Positions 1 to 12,394 of a stretch of DNA of 64,000 bases are shown piece after piece; positions within the stretch are counted from its first letter, which is position 1, and every line of letters starts with the position of its first letter. Location of the stretch: assembly GCA_030248135.1 (NCBI GenBank), contig JASANC010005309.1, positions 1-64,000 on the forward strand, given 5' to 3'. The stretch is from Theristus sp. LFF4_11. Its lineage: Eukaryota > Nematoda > Chromadorea > Monhysterida > Xyalidae. The position numbers and the translations under genes were made by a program. A model generated the notes under the pieces. It was not told where the DNA came from and searched no databases. It saw only the letters and a list, made by a program, of their open reading frames with translations.

Positions 1-2692
1 GGTGGGAGTTAGTTTGATGTTGGTGGCGGTTTCGAACTTCATGAACATCGAGCATGGTGGCTAATGTCGAAGCCATGGTTTGCTCAAGACATTCAGAGAT
101 CTGACGGAAACCTTTACGTTGGTCTTCACGTAACTGATTCTGGATTTGCACCATTTGATTGTTCAAATACCGAAGTTCTCGGGATGCGGGTGAGAGAACT
201 TCAGGAACATCAGAAATGTTTTCCGTGGGCTTTGGTGGGAGTGATTGAGGTGGTTTGGAGGCAGGGGTGTTTTTATGGGGCATCTTTAGCTTTACTTTAG
301 TCTTGGTCTTTCTCTTGATTCGCGTAGCGGAGCTGACGGATGAACCATCGCTTTCAACGCTCGTGTCGTCGCTGCTATCGGTTTTCACCGGCGCGACAAT
401 TGTGGGTTGGGGTTTTGGGGCTTGGGTTTGGTTTTCGAAAAGAACCGGGGTATTTTCTGGGTGGTTTTGCGGAGGTAATGGGGTTGGTTTAGAATTAGAG
501 GTCTTTTTACGTCTGATTGGTTGTTTTACTGGTGGTTTACTCTGGTTAGCGGAGCTGACGGGAGTATCGTCGCTCTCAACGCTTGACTCATCGCTTTCAA
601 CGGCTTTCGCCGGAGCGACGGTACGTGATTGTAACTGTGGTTTTGTTGACTGCGCCAATTGTTGTTCAGCCGCTTTTCGTTTTGCGTTTTCCATCGCTTG
701 CCAATACTCGTCCATGCATTTTCGAACTGAAACTATCGATTCTGTGCGCCCATCGAAATGTGGGTACACTTGGTCCTTCATGATATCCTCAGCACTCAAA
801 TACATGTTTGGGTACTGCAGCAATTTTGTCATTTCACGAATATAGCGGCATAGTGTGTTTGGAGCTACTTTATTTGGTCGTTTTGGTTCTTGTGAAGTCG
901 CTGTTGATGATTTAGGGTCGGAATTTTTAGGGGGTTGATTTGACTGAGGGTTTTGTTTTGGAGCCGTTTCTTCATTGTTGTTTGGCGTGGTATTGTCGCT
1001 GTCAGATCGGCTTTGAAACATTTTGCAAGGGAAGATTTTTGGTGAGGGAAGGGGTGGGGTGTTTTGTTGGCTTCGCGGGGCGTTTCGCGTTAAGCCAGGA
1101 GAGGGATTCAGAGTGAGGGATTGTGGAGGGATTTCGGTTAGTGCGGTGATTCGTGACGAAACTGCAGTCGTTGTCGTCAGTAATTGGTTGCCAGTACCAC
1201 CGGCTAGACAACTGGTCCTTTCATCAGTCCTCGGGGGTGTTATGACCGTTTTGAGATCGGTCCGTTTAGTAGAAGAGGTAGAAGGGTTTTGCACTCTTTG
1301 AGTGTTCCAAAATTTGACTGGAGTCCGGGCGGCAGCTTCAACACAGGACTTCTCCGTACGCAGGCGTTTCTGAGTCGGACAAGTTAACCGGGAGGCGACC
1401 GAACGGGTCCTCGTCAGTGCCCAATGGTAGGCGGAACTCAGTTCTTTAGACGAGTCGTCTGGATCCTGCACCGGCGCTCTCATCTCCTCCAGGCGTGTTG
1501 TTTCGGGATTGGTACAAGTGTGAGACTGAAACACGGAACTTGACGGCAGAACGTCACTTACGACGACGTCACGTGATTTCTCCACGGCGTGGCGTATCTG
1601 AGTCGGACAGGAAAGTCGGGAGGCGACCGAACGGGTCCACGTCAGTGCCCTATGGTAGGCGGAACTAGGTTCTTTAGACGGGTCGTCGAGATCCTGCACC
1701 GACAGACCTGTCTCCTCCAGGCGTATACTCCGGGAAGAACGGCACGAGTCATCCTGAGCACGGGACATCTTTGGTTGGCTCCTGGTTTTAGGAAGGGACT
1801 GTTGTGGTGTTTCGGTGAGGTTGTGCATCATAGAGGGACGCAGAGGGGCGGCTGTGGACAGAAAGTTTTGGAAAAGGTTGTTACTACAGTTTTCGAAAGA
1901 TGGTTGAATTTTCGTGGCGCTGCTCAGCACTCGTCTCTTGAACGTGGCGCTGCTCACTTTGAAATCGACGTCGTTGGATGATTGGCTTTGATTTTCGGCG
2001 TTGTAGAAATTGTCGACGTTGGTTGAGATGAAATTGAGTTGGTTGTATGGTTGCGGAGAATTTTCGATGCTAGTTGTCACTGCTGTTTGTTGATTTGTGG
2101 TGGAGAATTGTTGGTTTGGGAAGGGACAATAAGTGGACAAATTGTGTTGGGTGGCGTGGTTGAAGGTTGTTTCGGCGATTTGTTGTTTGTTGTTTTTGGG
2201 CCAATCGTCTTCAGACGCAGAGAAGCTAGAGTTGGGGTTTTGATAGCAGGAGCTATTGGTTAGACTGTTGTGGTTGTTCAGGAAAATTCGTCGAGATGCA
2301 GGAGCTTTGCAAGGATAGCACTCAGTTCGCAAGTTCAGCCCTTGGTTAGAACCGTCAAGGGTCAGGCACAGACCTCCATATGCAATGGTGTTCCCTACCC
2401 GCAGGGGTATGTCACTTTCCACCCGGTCCTGGGTTGACGGCTCCCACTTCCTATTCTGGCTGACGAACTGCTGACGAACGTCATCGACGACGGCGGGCAA
2501 CCAAGGGGACGACGGGTGATGACGCCAATCAGCGTTGTGCAGCCGTACTGGGCTTGTAGACAAGTCATCAGAGCCCAGGGGAGTGCTTGGACAGCGGTTA
2601 GCGGGAGGGGGCGGCAGACTCGCCAGTGGCATAACCTGGGTGCCAGTTGAGTCTGATTGCATCCGCCGGGTTAGTGCTACACTACTCTGCAT
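1..2692 (-). CDS. long open frame, probable mobile-element ORF1, 3' end outside window
   Basis: Reading the minus strand from an ATG at 2692 gives 897 codons with no stop before the window edge; a TAG at 2695-2693 closes the frame just upstream. It is easy to miss because it has no stop inside the window. The product is Ser/Thr/Pro/Gln/Asn-rich with no domain I recognise. It has internal duplications: about residues 320-365 and 395-444 share the motif RSVASRL.CPTQ, matched in DNA by two ~130 bp direct repeats near 1360-1500 and 1595-1735. Around DNA 540-625 and 325-400 an acidic Ser-rich block (SVESD..) is repeated and followed by a basic stretch (RIKRKTKTK). A later in-frame ATG at 1021 is an alternative start. 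A long intronless frame in an intron-rich genome, preceded by tandem repeats, suggests a retroelement gag/ORF1, but no zinc knuckle or enzymatic motif is visible, so a host low-complexity gene is not excluded. Confidence 0.55.
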   Translation of the reverse strand, partial: MQSSVALTRRMQSDSTGTQVMPLASLPPPPANRCPSTPLGSDDLSTSPVRLHNADWRHHPSSPWLPAVVDDVRQQFVSQNRKWEPSTQDRVESDIPLRVGNTIAYGGLCLTLDGSNQGLNLRTECYPCKAPASRRIFLNNHNSLTNSSCYQNPNSSFSASEDDWPKNNKQQIAETTFNHATQHNLSTYCPFPNQQFSTTNQQTAVTTSIENSPQPYNQLNFISTNVDNFYNAENQSQSSNDVDFKVSSATFKRRVLSSATKIQPSFENCSNNLFQNFLSTAAPLRPSMMHNLTETPQQSLPKTRSQPKMSRAQDDSCRSSRSIRLEETGLSVQDLDDPSKEPSSAYHRALTWTRSVASRLSCPTQIRHAVEKSRDVVVSDVLPSSSVFQSHTCTNPETTRLEEMRAPVQDPDDSSKELSSAYHWALTRTRSVASRLTCPTQKRLRTEKSCVEAAARTPVKFWNTQRVQNPSTSSTKRTDLKTVITPPRTDERTSCLAGGTGNQLLTTTTAVSSRITALTEIPPQSLTLNPSPGLTRNAPRSQQNTPPLPSPKIFPCKMFQSRSDSDNTTPNNNEETAPKQNPQSNQPPKNSDPKSSTATSQEPKRPNKVAPNTLCRYIREMTKLLQYPNMYLSAEDIMKDQVYPHFDGRTESIVSVRKCMDEYWQAMENAKRKAAEQQLAQSTKPQLQSRTVAPAKAVESDESSVESDDTPVSSANQSKPPVKQPIRRKKTSNSKPTPLPPQNHPENTPVLFENQTQAPKPQPTIVAPVKTDSSDDTSVESDGSSVSSATRIKRKTKTKVKLKMPHKNTPASKPPQSLPPKPTENISDVPEVLSPASRELRYLNNQMVQIQNQLREDQRKGFRQISECLEQTMASTLATMLDVHEVRNRHQHQTNSH

Positions 2693-2774
2693 CTATGCCT
2701 TACAGAACAGCTGATGAAATTGATGGGTGTAGCGGCGCGATTACGAGTCACTACGGGGTATAAATTTGGGTTAG

Positions 2775-3262
2775 TAAACTTTCAATCCGGGCTAATCTTC
2801 TATCGCTCAGAATACAACCTGATAGGCAATCCAAGGGGGTCTGAACCGATCGCACAATTCCCAACCTGATAGGCAGTCTAAGGGGCTAAACCGATCGCAC
2901 AGCTCCCAACCTGATAGGCGAGCTAGGGGGCTAACAACGTCGCACAGCTCCCAGCCTGATAGGCGAGCTAAGGGTCTATTCCTGTCGCACAGCTCCCAGC
3001 CTGATAGGCGAGCTAAGGGGTAGGACTCAGTCGCACAGGACTAGTTACTGATAGGCAAGCAGGGATAGGGGGGCCTCAGTCGCTCAGAACTGATCACTGA
3101 TTGGCAAGCGATGACAGGGGACCACTAGTCGCTCAGAATCGGAAACTGATAGGCAAGCCGGCACAGGGGAACCTTAGCCGCTCAGAGTCGGAAACTGATA
3201 GGCAAGCCAGCACAGGGGGTTCCCTCAGTCGCTCAGAATTGCACTCCAATAGGCAAGTAAAA
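2775..3262. repeat. tandem array of 45-50 bp units
   Basis: About ten units each contain CTGATAGGC(A/G)A and CGC(A/T)CAG. Unit starts at roughly 2819, 2866, 2911, 2956, 3001, 3048, 3097, 3146, 3195 and 3245 give a period that drifts from 45-47 to 49 bp. The array lies immediately upstream of the minus-strand open frame ending at 2692, as expected of a subrepeated leader or promoter of a mobile element. The period is not a multiple of three, so it is not coding. Confidence 0.8.
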
Positions 3263-4740
3263 AAACTAACCCGAGACGAAAGCGAATTGCACGGGTACGA
3301 GACGAGTTCGAGCTGATGGCTTAAATTAATAAGGCCAAGATTCTCTCACTGTTTCGACGACGGCAATACACGCACCAAGACATTCATTGCATAAAAGCAA
3401 TACGACGGAGTTCAAATATTCATAATGATAAAATATTGCAACTGAAGTGGGTTTACAAAAACGGAAGGCGAAAAGATCACGTACTCGAAATCTGCGTGGG
3501 AAACTCCGCCTTCCAAGCGTCACGGGCACACACAAAGAATGCACGCTCTATGCATGCACGCAACAACAACACGCGGGCACACATAACAATGCACAACAAC
3601 AACGTGTAACATCGAAACTCAACAAAAAGTCTGCTGAAAAGTTTTATAAAACAATAAAATATCGATGGATTCGGATAGATCTTGACGAGACGCATCGATT
3701 GATGTATTGTTTGTTAATAGTTGACAATGTTTTAACTGCTAAAATCGATGGTCTTTAAAGTTCAGTTCGAGAACGCTAAGCTACTCAGAAAAATACACAT
3801 AAATGCTAAGCTACTACTATAAAATGGTGATTACTTACTGATTGGTTGGATTTGAATCAATAGAAATCATCTGTCGACCTCTGAGCTTGCGTAGCGGACG
3901 CATAGCTCACATCAGAATGATCGACGAATGTTCAATTATCATTATTTGTGGCTCTTGTCGTTGATTGGTTGAAGTCCGTTGCTGGTTGGTTGGATGTTCG
4001 TTGTGGTTAGTAGACTGTTCAGACGTTCACCGTTGTTGTGCCGTTGCGCGTGTTGATTGTTCGTGTTGTGGCTCGCTGTTGTTCGTTTGACCATTTGGGC
4101 GGGTTTGCACGGCAGCTCGGGTTTGCACGGCAGCGTGATTACGTCGCGCCAGTGGCTCATTTGTACGATCGGACTTTGCGCATTTTTAGACTTCGACATG
4201 CATCACTACATATATGTATATTCATGCACAGAAATTACTCTCTGATTTCAATATTCCCGTTTTACGGTTCGAAAACATCGGAATTTATCACATCGAATGA
4301 ACCAATAACGGTCGGTCACAAAGCATAAAACTCATAAAAATCAAAATTCCTAAGGAAATAAACCGCATATCATGAGAACGAGTCTCTTAGCAGCTGTGCG
4401 TGACATGAAATTAGTCAGCAAAAAATCAGACAAAAACGCACGGAAATGCGCCATGCCTCTTGCTTTTGCGCTTTTCTTGATGTCGCTGCGTGCTGGACAT
4501 GCTGCAACGCGCTAACGGCACTCTTGAAGTGAAAACGCGGAAACTTGAATGCAACGTCCAGTTGAAACAGGTGCGAGCTTGCAGGGAATAATAGAACTGA
4601 AACAAGCGCTAACCTAGCGTTCATCGGCACGTTTCCACTTTTCTGTTGCACCGCCACAGACAAACCAACAAGACCACGATATTCCTAACAGCGCGTGTGT
4701 CAGCGTGCAACATCACTGTGTGGTAGCCGTACCTGTGCGG
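3263..4740. other. intergenic, no gene seen
   Basis: AT-rich sequence with short unsupported open frames and GTTG-rich patches around 3950-4100. I see no splice-consistent coding exons. Confidence 0.6.
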
Positions 4741-4744
4741 CGGT

Positions 4745-4832
4745 ATCACCCTGGTGGCCTGGTGGTAGTGCGTTAGACTACAGTCTGTGCGTTCGTGGGA
4801 TCGAGCCCCGCCGAGGGGTGCACAGGCACTTA
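4745..4832 (+). repeat. tRNA-derived SINE-like fragment
   Basis: Contains an A-box-like GGTGGTAGTGCGTTAGAC and a B-box-like GGGATCGAGCCCC with tRNA-like spacing. A closely similar copy lies on the minus strand at 27810-27886 and a degraded one near 44735-44800. The acceptor stem does not pair properly, so it is a tRNA-related repeat, not a functional tRNA gene. Confidence 0.6.
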
Positions 4833-7800
4833 ATGACAGAGAAAACTCGATGGGCGCCCTACTTGACGGCGTTCTGGATGTTTCTTTGCGTTAGCCCTGG
4901 CTAAAAACACCGCCAAAATCACTGACCGTTCGTTCGGTGTGCTGTAACACGGCGAGGAAGCTGTAACGTAGTGTAGGTTGCTATAACATGGTGCATGAGG
5001 CTGTAATGTTACAGGTTGCCAGGTAATGTGGGGCAGGCTGCTTTAATACGGTAAAGGTTGCGTACGGAATGACCGAGTAAACATGGCAGCTTTTTTCAGG
5101 GTGCAAGGAGCGCGCGAAATTTGAATAAAAAAATAGACGTTCAGAAACCAAATTGTGTGCTAAATTGGACGTGTTTTTTTTCAGACTAATGGATTCTTCA
5201 TGCTATTATGTTTATTCTTGCTCCCTTGAACACATGATTAGGAGTTATGTTGGCATTTTTGAAAAAGACAACTCCTAGTCTGCGACTGATCCCGCCTTGA
5301 CGGGCTGCCTTATTTATTCGGCCATGTAAATCACTTTACAGTGACAGCCTTACCACAGTCTCCCACACCGTAGCAATAAGGGTGCACAGTCTTCTAGCAC
5401 AGAACAGACTTGCGTTCAGAAACAAGTTTAGTATGACATGAGCAATTGTGGCTTCAATCACTTTGAAGATTTTATATATGATGCGATATCTCAGTGAAAC
5501 TACTGATCACACGGTTAGCGCGACGCAACAAAAACCTTTTTTTTCAACTTTTTCAGTTCAACTTTGCTAATATGCGCCAAAGTGCATGTTAGTTCACCCA
5601 TGAAAAGAGCAAAACACACCCCACCCACACCCACCCCATTCACCTAGCTCGAACAAAATAAAAAATTGAGATTTACTGGAAAGTCTATTAGAGACCGCGT
5701 CGGCAACATGAGCTTGGAACTTTCGTTTTTTTTCGTGTGGGTGGGAGAGCAAATATAAACATTGATTGAAAAACTGAAGGAATTTTTTTCTTGTTTGTGT
5801 TCCGCCTTTTGAGCTACGTGTAGTAACATTTATTTTGGTTTCGAGACTCAATGCGTGAACAGTTTCATGCATTACGCGGGAATTTAAAAATTTTCTCAAG
5901 TGATCCGAGTTCCTCAAATAGGGCCGGGGGAACACATGACTATTTTGAATTGCCACATAAAAATATTGAAACGAATTTCCGCTGCATGTACGTCTGCATG
6001 CGAACTGAGGTTGCAGAACCTCAAAAAATTAATAATTCTTATAAGTAAAAAATGACACCGAGAGTGCTGGCTAGTAGGCGGTTGCGTCGAGCTGCACGTA
6101 AAGTGGCAAAATATGGCTTTGCTTGAGGTGGATTCCCATACCCCGCACTGATAAAGCAAGGAAATGAAAGAACTGAATAATTTCTTTTTCGGTAAAAATC
6201 GAGGCAGTGACAATGCACACATAACATTTTATCAACCAAACGTTACTTAGCAATTCATTAAACAACTCAGTAAATTGTTTAAAATAAGTTTTCTTTCAAG
6301 TGTATTATCGGTTCGGTATGACGTGCACTGTAAAAAGAACCGGACAAATCAGCCAAGAATGATCTTTTTTCAGCTGTTAGCATCGAATGAAAATCCCCAC
6401 TTTCAAGGGATTAGAAACACGAGATGAATGAGAGAGCCACATAAGCTGAAACAGCTGATATGAATGACGCAGTGTAGAATCTCAGTTTGTGGAATATGAA
6501 CTGAAAATCTTAGAAAAAAGCCTCTGTTCCTGTCAGAACTGCAATATCAAAGCCGCAAATCAAACAGAAAAAGAAAAACGGCACATGGAATATATCCAAC
6601 TGAAATTTCAGAGTTCAGAGGCTAAAAACAGAAATTTATTTGCGCTTTTCCATGCGCGCTCGCTTCATCTCCATCTTTGTGGCTGTGTTGCAACGCGCTA
6701 ACACCCGAAAGCGCAGCACTTATTGGCTGCTTTCAACTTAACTCTCTGATTGGTCGATGCAGCTCGATGCTCGATGCAGCAAATCAGCGATCCTGGATGT
6801 GATATATTCGTTCAATAACGCAGACTGCGTTTATTTTGTAAATAGTTTGATTCTGTTTTCAAGAGAAGCGAAAATTAAAATGCACAAAAGAAGGAGGCAT
6901 GTTTGGATGGCCGGAAAAGACCACGCATCGACGTCTATGGACTGTGTGCCTTGATTGACTGTGCGTGCAGCACCCCGAGGCCTGAGACAACTGCGCGGTC
7001 TTCAAAATGAAACTTTATTGAAAAAACAGCAGTTAAAATATGGAGAAACAAATTTCGCCGTGAAAAAAAAGTTGCCGACAACAACTAAACAACTGCAAAA
7101 AAAGCATTCAGCGCATTGCAACGAATGGCCGATATCTGCCAGCCTGCCAGCTGTTGCTTCAATGCAGCGCTGGAATTACCGGCTCTCTTCCATTGATAAA
7201 TGCGCATCAAAACCACCAGTTTATTTTCTGTTACGCTTTTATGCGCCGTTTGCGTACTGTGGAACATCAAAACTGGCAGGTCTAGTGTCCATAGCAGTGG
7301 TCGTGAGTGGCGTGAAAGAGTCATGTCACCTGATGATCTCAGCAACCTAGTTGGACTTGGCTGGCAGCACTTTTGTCGTTTTGTTAAGAAAGCCACGGCG
7401 ATGGTCTCATTGACAGTGCACTACAGTTACACGTACGTACACTTGTAGTTTGCACATGCACGGTCATAAACACGCATCACGATATGTTTCGAGTAGCGCT
7501 GGCGCGTGTGCTCATGCATTTGCTTGTGACTGTGCTACTGTGTGTAAAAACATAGTGCAATCGCAATGTCTTCAAACTGTTACTTCATAAGAAAATAAAT
7601 TGAGAAAATTTAAGGTGAGTAAGTTAAAGATCGTGTCGAGAACCATCATGTAGCTACCGTACCAACAAAGTTTTGGCACTCTCTGTGAATGCACGTGTTT
7701 CCGCGCTCCACACGGTCTTTGTTAGACTGGATTGTGCCGGTTGAAAATTGTTTGATTCAGATTTTCAGTGGGTAAGAATGGATTGGTATTTTGTTCGTGA

Positions 7801-9927
7801 AACTCATGTGTCTGGTAAAATGCAATGTGTGTTTACATATTGTATATGTGATATTGGAGAGCGAAAAAAGTAACTTGATTGAACTTGTGTGATAGTGATA
7901 TTACTTGATTGTGTGGCGGGCTCTTCTAGTAAGCAAGTCTTTACAGGCATGGAAGGCATAAGAAAGCGCTGAACAAAAACATGAAAAAAATAATTTTTTT
8001 TTCAGTGAAATTTTTTATTTAGATACCTTGTATACCTTGTAAATTTTTTAGAAAAATTCAACCAAATGCCCCAACATGTGTGCGCCACTGCACGCATGTG
8101 TTTCACGGCGTATCATAATTTTTATGGACCACATAATAAAAGAACTAAAGCCCAGCCCGCTTACTCCAATTCATATTTTTCTTTTTGTCTTCTCTGTCTG
8201 AATATGAAAACGTTGAATATATAAAAACATAATCCGGGTGCAAATTTGAATTATGCAAAGCAGAGTCAGCAGAATTTGAGAACAACTTGAATGGCAAAAA
8301 ATGTACAGTTGGAAAAACACACACCAACAATGTGTGTGTTTGAGTGTTGATTGACTGGCTTATTTAAAGGCACAAAAACCCTTTGAAAAACGCTCTTTTC
8401 AACTGAAAAAAATTGGTTTTATTAGATATTTCCACTGGTTGTTTTTTTACCTTTATCTGATCAATAAAAAACTAAATCGAAAAGGTTTACTACTGGTTCA
8501 GTTTTATTATCTGGCAGGCTATTTTTCTTTGTTAAAAACTCTGAAAAAAAATGGCAAAAAAACTATACATAACGGAAACGCACATGAAAGAAAACGCGAA
8601 CGAAGGAAAAGCAGGCACATGCCACGTGTATACGTTGTAGTGGAATTTTTGGCTTTGAAAATGCAATAACACAAAATATCATCGTATGTTTCCAGCCTGA
8701 TAACTGCATTACGAAAGAGTCCGGGCACGGGCACCGACGCACATGGGTACACGGCACTGTAAAAAACTAGATTTAGACCTGATCTCAAGAGCGAATTTTC
8801 GCAGGAAAAATTCTAATTCATATGAGACACTGATTGCAAGTCTTGGCCAATCAGCGCGCACATCACAAAAAACAGCGCATCTTTAGCGCACTTGACTGGT
8901 TTTCAAACTTCAAAATCCAGCTCGGTGATTGGCTGGAATGAACGGTACGTCATGCGCATGCATAATCAATAAACGTTGAGAACTCAAAAAGCACCCAGTC
9001 GACCTGTATTGTGCTTGTGCGCAATATTGCTTCAGAAAGCATTCACACCCGCGCATGGTAGAGCATTTTCTTCTGCTATCCAATGCCAATGCATGTTAAT
9101 TTTTTCTCACTGACCACAACTGAAAAGCACCGTGAAATAAACAGACGGTTTGAAGCAATCATTTTAGCTTTTCTCATGAATTCTAGAGGCTTTTCAATGG
9201 GCCGAAAAGCCAATAAACGATATCTTCATGGTACACACAGAGTTTGTCATATTTGAAAGAACTTATTCGTTCTGCGCGGTTGACTGCATTTGTCGTTGAG
9301 TGTGTTTATCAACGTCTGTCACAGAATGGAGTTACTTGGTCGTCACGTGATTTGGTGTGGTGTCTTTATGCCGCTCACATGAGAAACATAAGGCTGGAAT
9401 ATTTTCTCTTTTAAATTTTCGGTTTTCACCCGATTTTTTTGCATGCATGATGAAAAAAAGAAGTTTCTCTTTTGTGTAATTGTGGCCAACCTTATGAACC
9501 CAATATGAAGGTGGTGCAGGAAATTTCCCCTAAAACACCCTGTACATAATTAAAACAAACCAAACCAAAGGCGCGCGTTTTTCACTTTTTTATCGTTTTT
9601 TTGCGAAAATAACTGAAATTACTGCTAATAAAAAACGCACATGAGCGCGCGGCGTGCCGCCGATTTCTGAAGTCGGCATGTTCCATGTTTGTTGAATGTT
9701 TCTCGTTTTTTATCCCGTTCAGAGTCATTTGAATAACGAAAACCAACGATGACCAAAAAAACCGAAAACACAAAATCATCGAAGAAACACACTTTTTGCC
9801 GACGCTCAAATCAAGGCTTGGTTTGTGCTGTGGTGAAACTCATTTTTATCAAAACGCTTCTTTGCGGAATAAAGTGACATGCGCGTTCCCATGCCGCAGC
9901 GAAGTCAAGCGCAATTTGATTGTAGTG
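4833..9927. other. intergenic, repeat-rich, no gene seen
   Basis: About 5 kb of AT-rich DNA without supported coding exons. It includes a dispersed repeat at about 5835-6010 that matches 19085-19235, and diverged fragments with the motif CAACGCGCTAAC near 4505 and 6690. Confidence 0.6.
5835..6010 (+). repeat. dispersed repeat, copy 1
   Basis: Shares a diverged ~150 bp core with 19085-19235, including CGAGACTCAATGCG-like, GGAATTTAAAAAT and AGTGATCCGAGTT segments followed by TATTTTGAAT.GCCAC. Both copies lie in intergenic DNA and neither has an obvious open frame. Confidence 0.55.
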
Positions 9928-9929
9928 TA

Positions 9930-10163
9930 TTGTGGATTTATTCAAACGTGTCCGGACTAACGTGACGTCATTTTATTTAAAAAACGCCCGTTTGTCAAAG
10001 TACAGGCACAACAATTTCAGTTTGGTGTGACTGATTCGACATTCGCCATTTGTTTACGGGAAGAAATCGACTAAACGGATAGTCTGGTTTGCTGTGAACG
10101 ACAAGCGCATGTTTGGCAGCACATGACGTCATTTCAGTGGGACACGTTTAAAAAAATATGCCA
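9930..10163 (+). mobile_element. TA-flanked MITE-like element, copy 1 of 5
   Basis: A ~234 bp element begins TTGTGGATTTATTCAAACGT and ends in the imperfect inverted form (ACACGTTTAAAAAAATATGCCA). Both arms carry TGACGTCA. It is flanked by TA on both sides, as expected of Tc1/mariner-type insertion. Other copies are at 20169-20396, 28432-28664, 52803-53035 (minus) and 53821-54052. There is no internal coding capacity. Confidence 0.8.
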
Positions 10164-10274
10164 TACATGTATGCCCGACAGAAAAACCAGGGTTCTTTTG
10201 CAGAACAAAAATAATAATTTCATCGGCCGTAAACCGGCATGTCTTTTTTCTCGTTCTTTGTTTGTTGCGGAATA

Positions 10275-10310
10275 ATTCCACTCAGCGCTGCTGAAAGCGC
10301 TGAGTGGAAT
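10275..10310. repeat. perfect 15-bp hairpin
   Basis: ATTCCACTCAGCGCT is followed by a six-base spacer and its exact reverse complement. It stands alone, with no flanking gene and no T-run typical of a terminator. Confidence 0.7.
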
Positions 10311-12093
10311 AAATAAATGCAGTGGAATGATTCAGCTTGTTGGTTTTTGTTACATAAAGACGGTCTTTGGGATTTCAGTTTTATTTTCAAACGATATGAA
10401 AAGGACAAAAACTACGCATGTAGGGTATGCACTTACTTAAAAAAACTAACCGATCACATGGTACATATTTGCATGAAACATGTTGCAACCGTAGCAGTGT
10501 ACACGCCAAGGAAATAATAAAACCTACATTCAGCAAATAAACTTGAACACTACGGTGCGAATGGTGCAGAAAGCAGCAACAAGAAAAAACGCACTGAAAA
10601 ATTTAGCAACAGGAAAAGGAAATATTGAGCAGAAAGTTGGCAAAGTGTTGCACCGCAATGTTTCTGCCACAAACTTGACTGATTGTGCGCGTGCAGAGAA
10701 ACCGAAATCTATGGCAGCAAAGTCGCAGACGAAATATATGAGCTGAAAATATTCTTAAACAAACGATTATTGCTTTGAACTTTCGAACACACGCGCAGAA
10801 ACAACAACAACAACAACGCACTGATTTTGTAAAGTGACGCTTTAGCTGCGACAAGTGTTTTCTTCTTCTTCGACACGTTGCTTAGACAACTTTTCTGCCT
10901 GAAAAACACACCCGCAACCCATGCTGTATGGCGGGTCTTGACACGATCTTGCAGTCGAAAATGGCACTGCAGTGCTAACCAAAAGAAAGGGAGAATTTAT
11001 TCATTCTTGGTGTTATTTATGGGTTTGTCAGATATTCACGGTCAAACGCGCGAAACTAAGCAGTTCAAAAGTTGATGGGCTGCATCAAACTAATGCTGAA
11101 ACCAATCGCCCAGTTAAAAATCATGCAGTCAATCAACGACAGATACGCACAAAAAATGTTGACTTCGCCATGGTTTGGAAAAAAATACAGGGTTTACAAA
11201 ATCAAGCGATTTTCAGCAACAAAAATAGCAGTTTTTGTACGGGTAAACATATGAAGAAATGAAGAAGAGCCAGGTCTTGAGTAGGTAGCTCCGGCAGTGT
11301 TTGTTTTGTTTTTTAATAAGCAAAACAACAACAACATTCCAATTCAAACCACCCGCCGCCAATTCAAAACAAGTTTTTATTTTCGTTTTATAATACCGGT
11401 AATTCGTGGTTTTTGTAGCCTGCATGGGTGTGAATTTTTGTGTGCGTGTGTAACCAGCCTTGATTCATGCTTATGATATGATTACATTTGTTTGATTTTG
11501 ATTTGACAACAAACCACTGCATTTGAAGGACATGTTTCTGGAAAACTATGGTCATAACCGTTTTTAAAAAAAAGTGTCATAACTCAACAGTCCAGCTAGA
11601 CAAAACTAAATTGGTGTTACGTTCACACACACGCGAAATAGAGATATAAAAAACTCCGTGCTCGCCAGGAACGGACAACGGACACGTGTCATTTCCTCTT
11701 AGCGGTAATGGATACATGTTTTTGATGCATTTGCGTGTTGTACCGCAAAAAATTGGACAACAAATTTGCCCTCCATCCATGCAATTTCCGCCGCGTAACA
11801 ACATGTTTTTCAGTGACGAACCGCCGAGACGTTTCTTCGGGCTTATTTGTTTTTTATTATGATGAAACAACAACAAAAAATGGCAAATACTCAATTTGTC
11901 AACATGTCCGCAAAAACGAAAACAGAAACCTTCGTGTTAGTAAAGTCCACGCAGAAATAATATAATCAGATGTGGATGCAGATTTATGTATAGATAGTTG
12001 CAGATGCTGGTGCAGATGAAGTTATTCGTGTTGATACTGAAGTTGCGGAACAAAAACGGTTGTGTGGTGAACCTGAACTTGACCAGCAAATTT
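10311..12093. other. intergenic, no gene seen
   Basis: AT-rich DNA with short unsupported open frames. I see no conserved motif or splice-consistent exon chain. Confidence 0.55.
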
Positions 12094-12163
12094 AGCCTAA
12101 TCCTAAGCCTAAACCTAAACCTAAGCCTAGTTCTGGCGAAAAGCGTCAGCCTAAGCCTAAGCC
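12094..12163. repeat. degenerate telomere-like (GCCTAA)n array
   Basis: Imperfect tandem GCCTAA/ACCTAA units, complementary to the nematode telomere repeat TTAGGC. The array is interrupted by GTTCTGGCGAAAAGCGTCA. Confidence 0.75.
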
Positions 12164-12394
12164 AATTGTCAGGTCCACTAAAGGACCTACTGTGGAACTC
12201 TTCTAGCCCTGTGTTACTAATTCGATTGATTCGCTGTTACTGTATAATGTTTCACAATTCCAATAGCGCATCTATTTTATTAGCATTAGCCACCGTTTTT
12301 GTAAGCGCATATATACGTTTTCCAAACCTATATTCAACATGAAACGAACACCCAAACTACTGAATAAACTTATTGAATAAGTACAGCTTCTACT

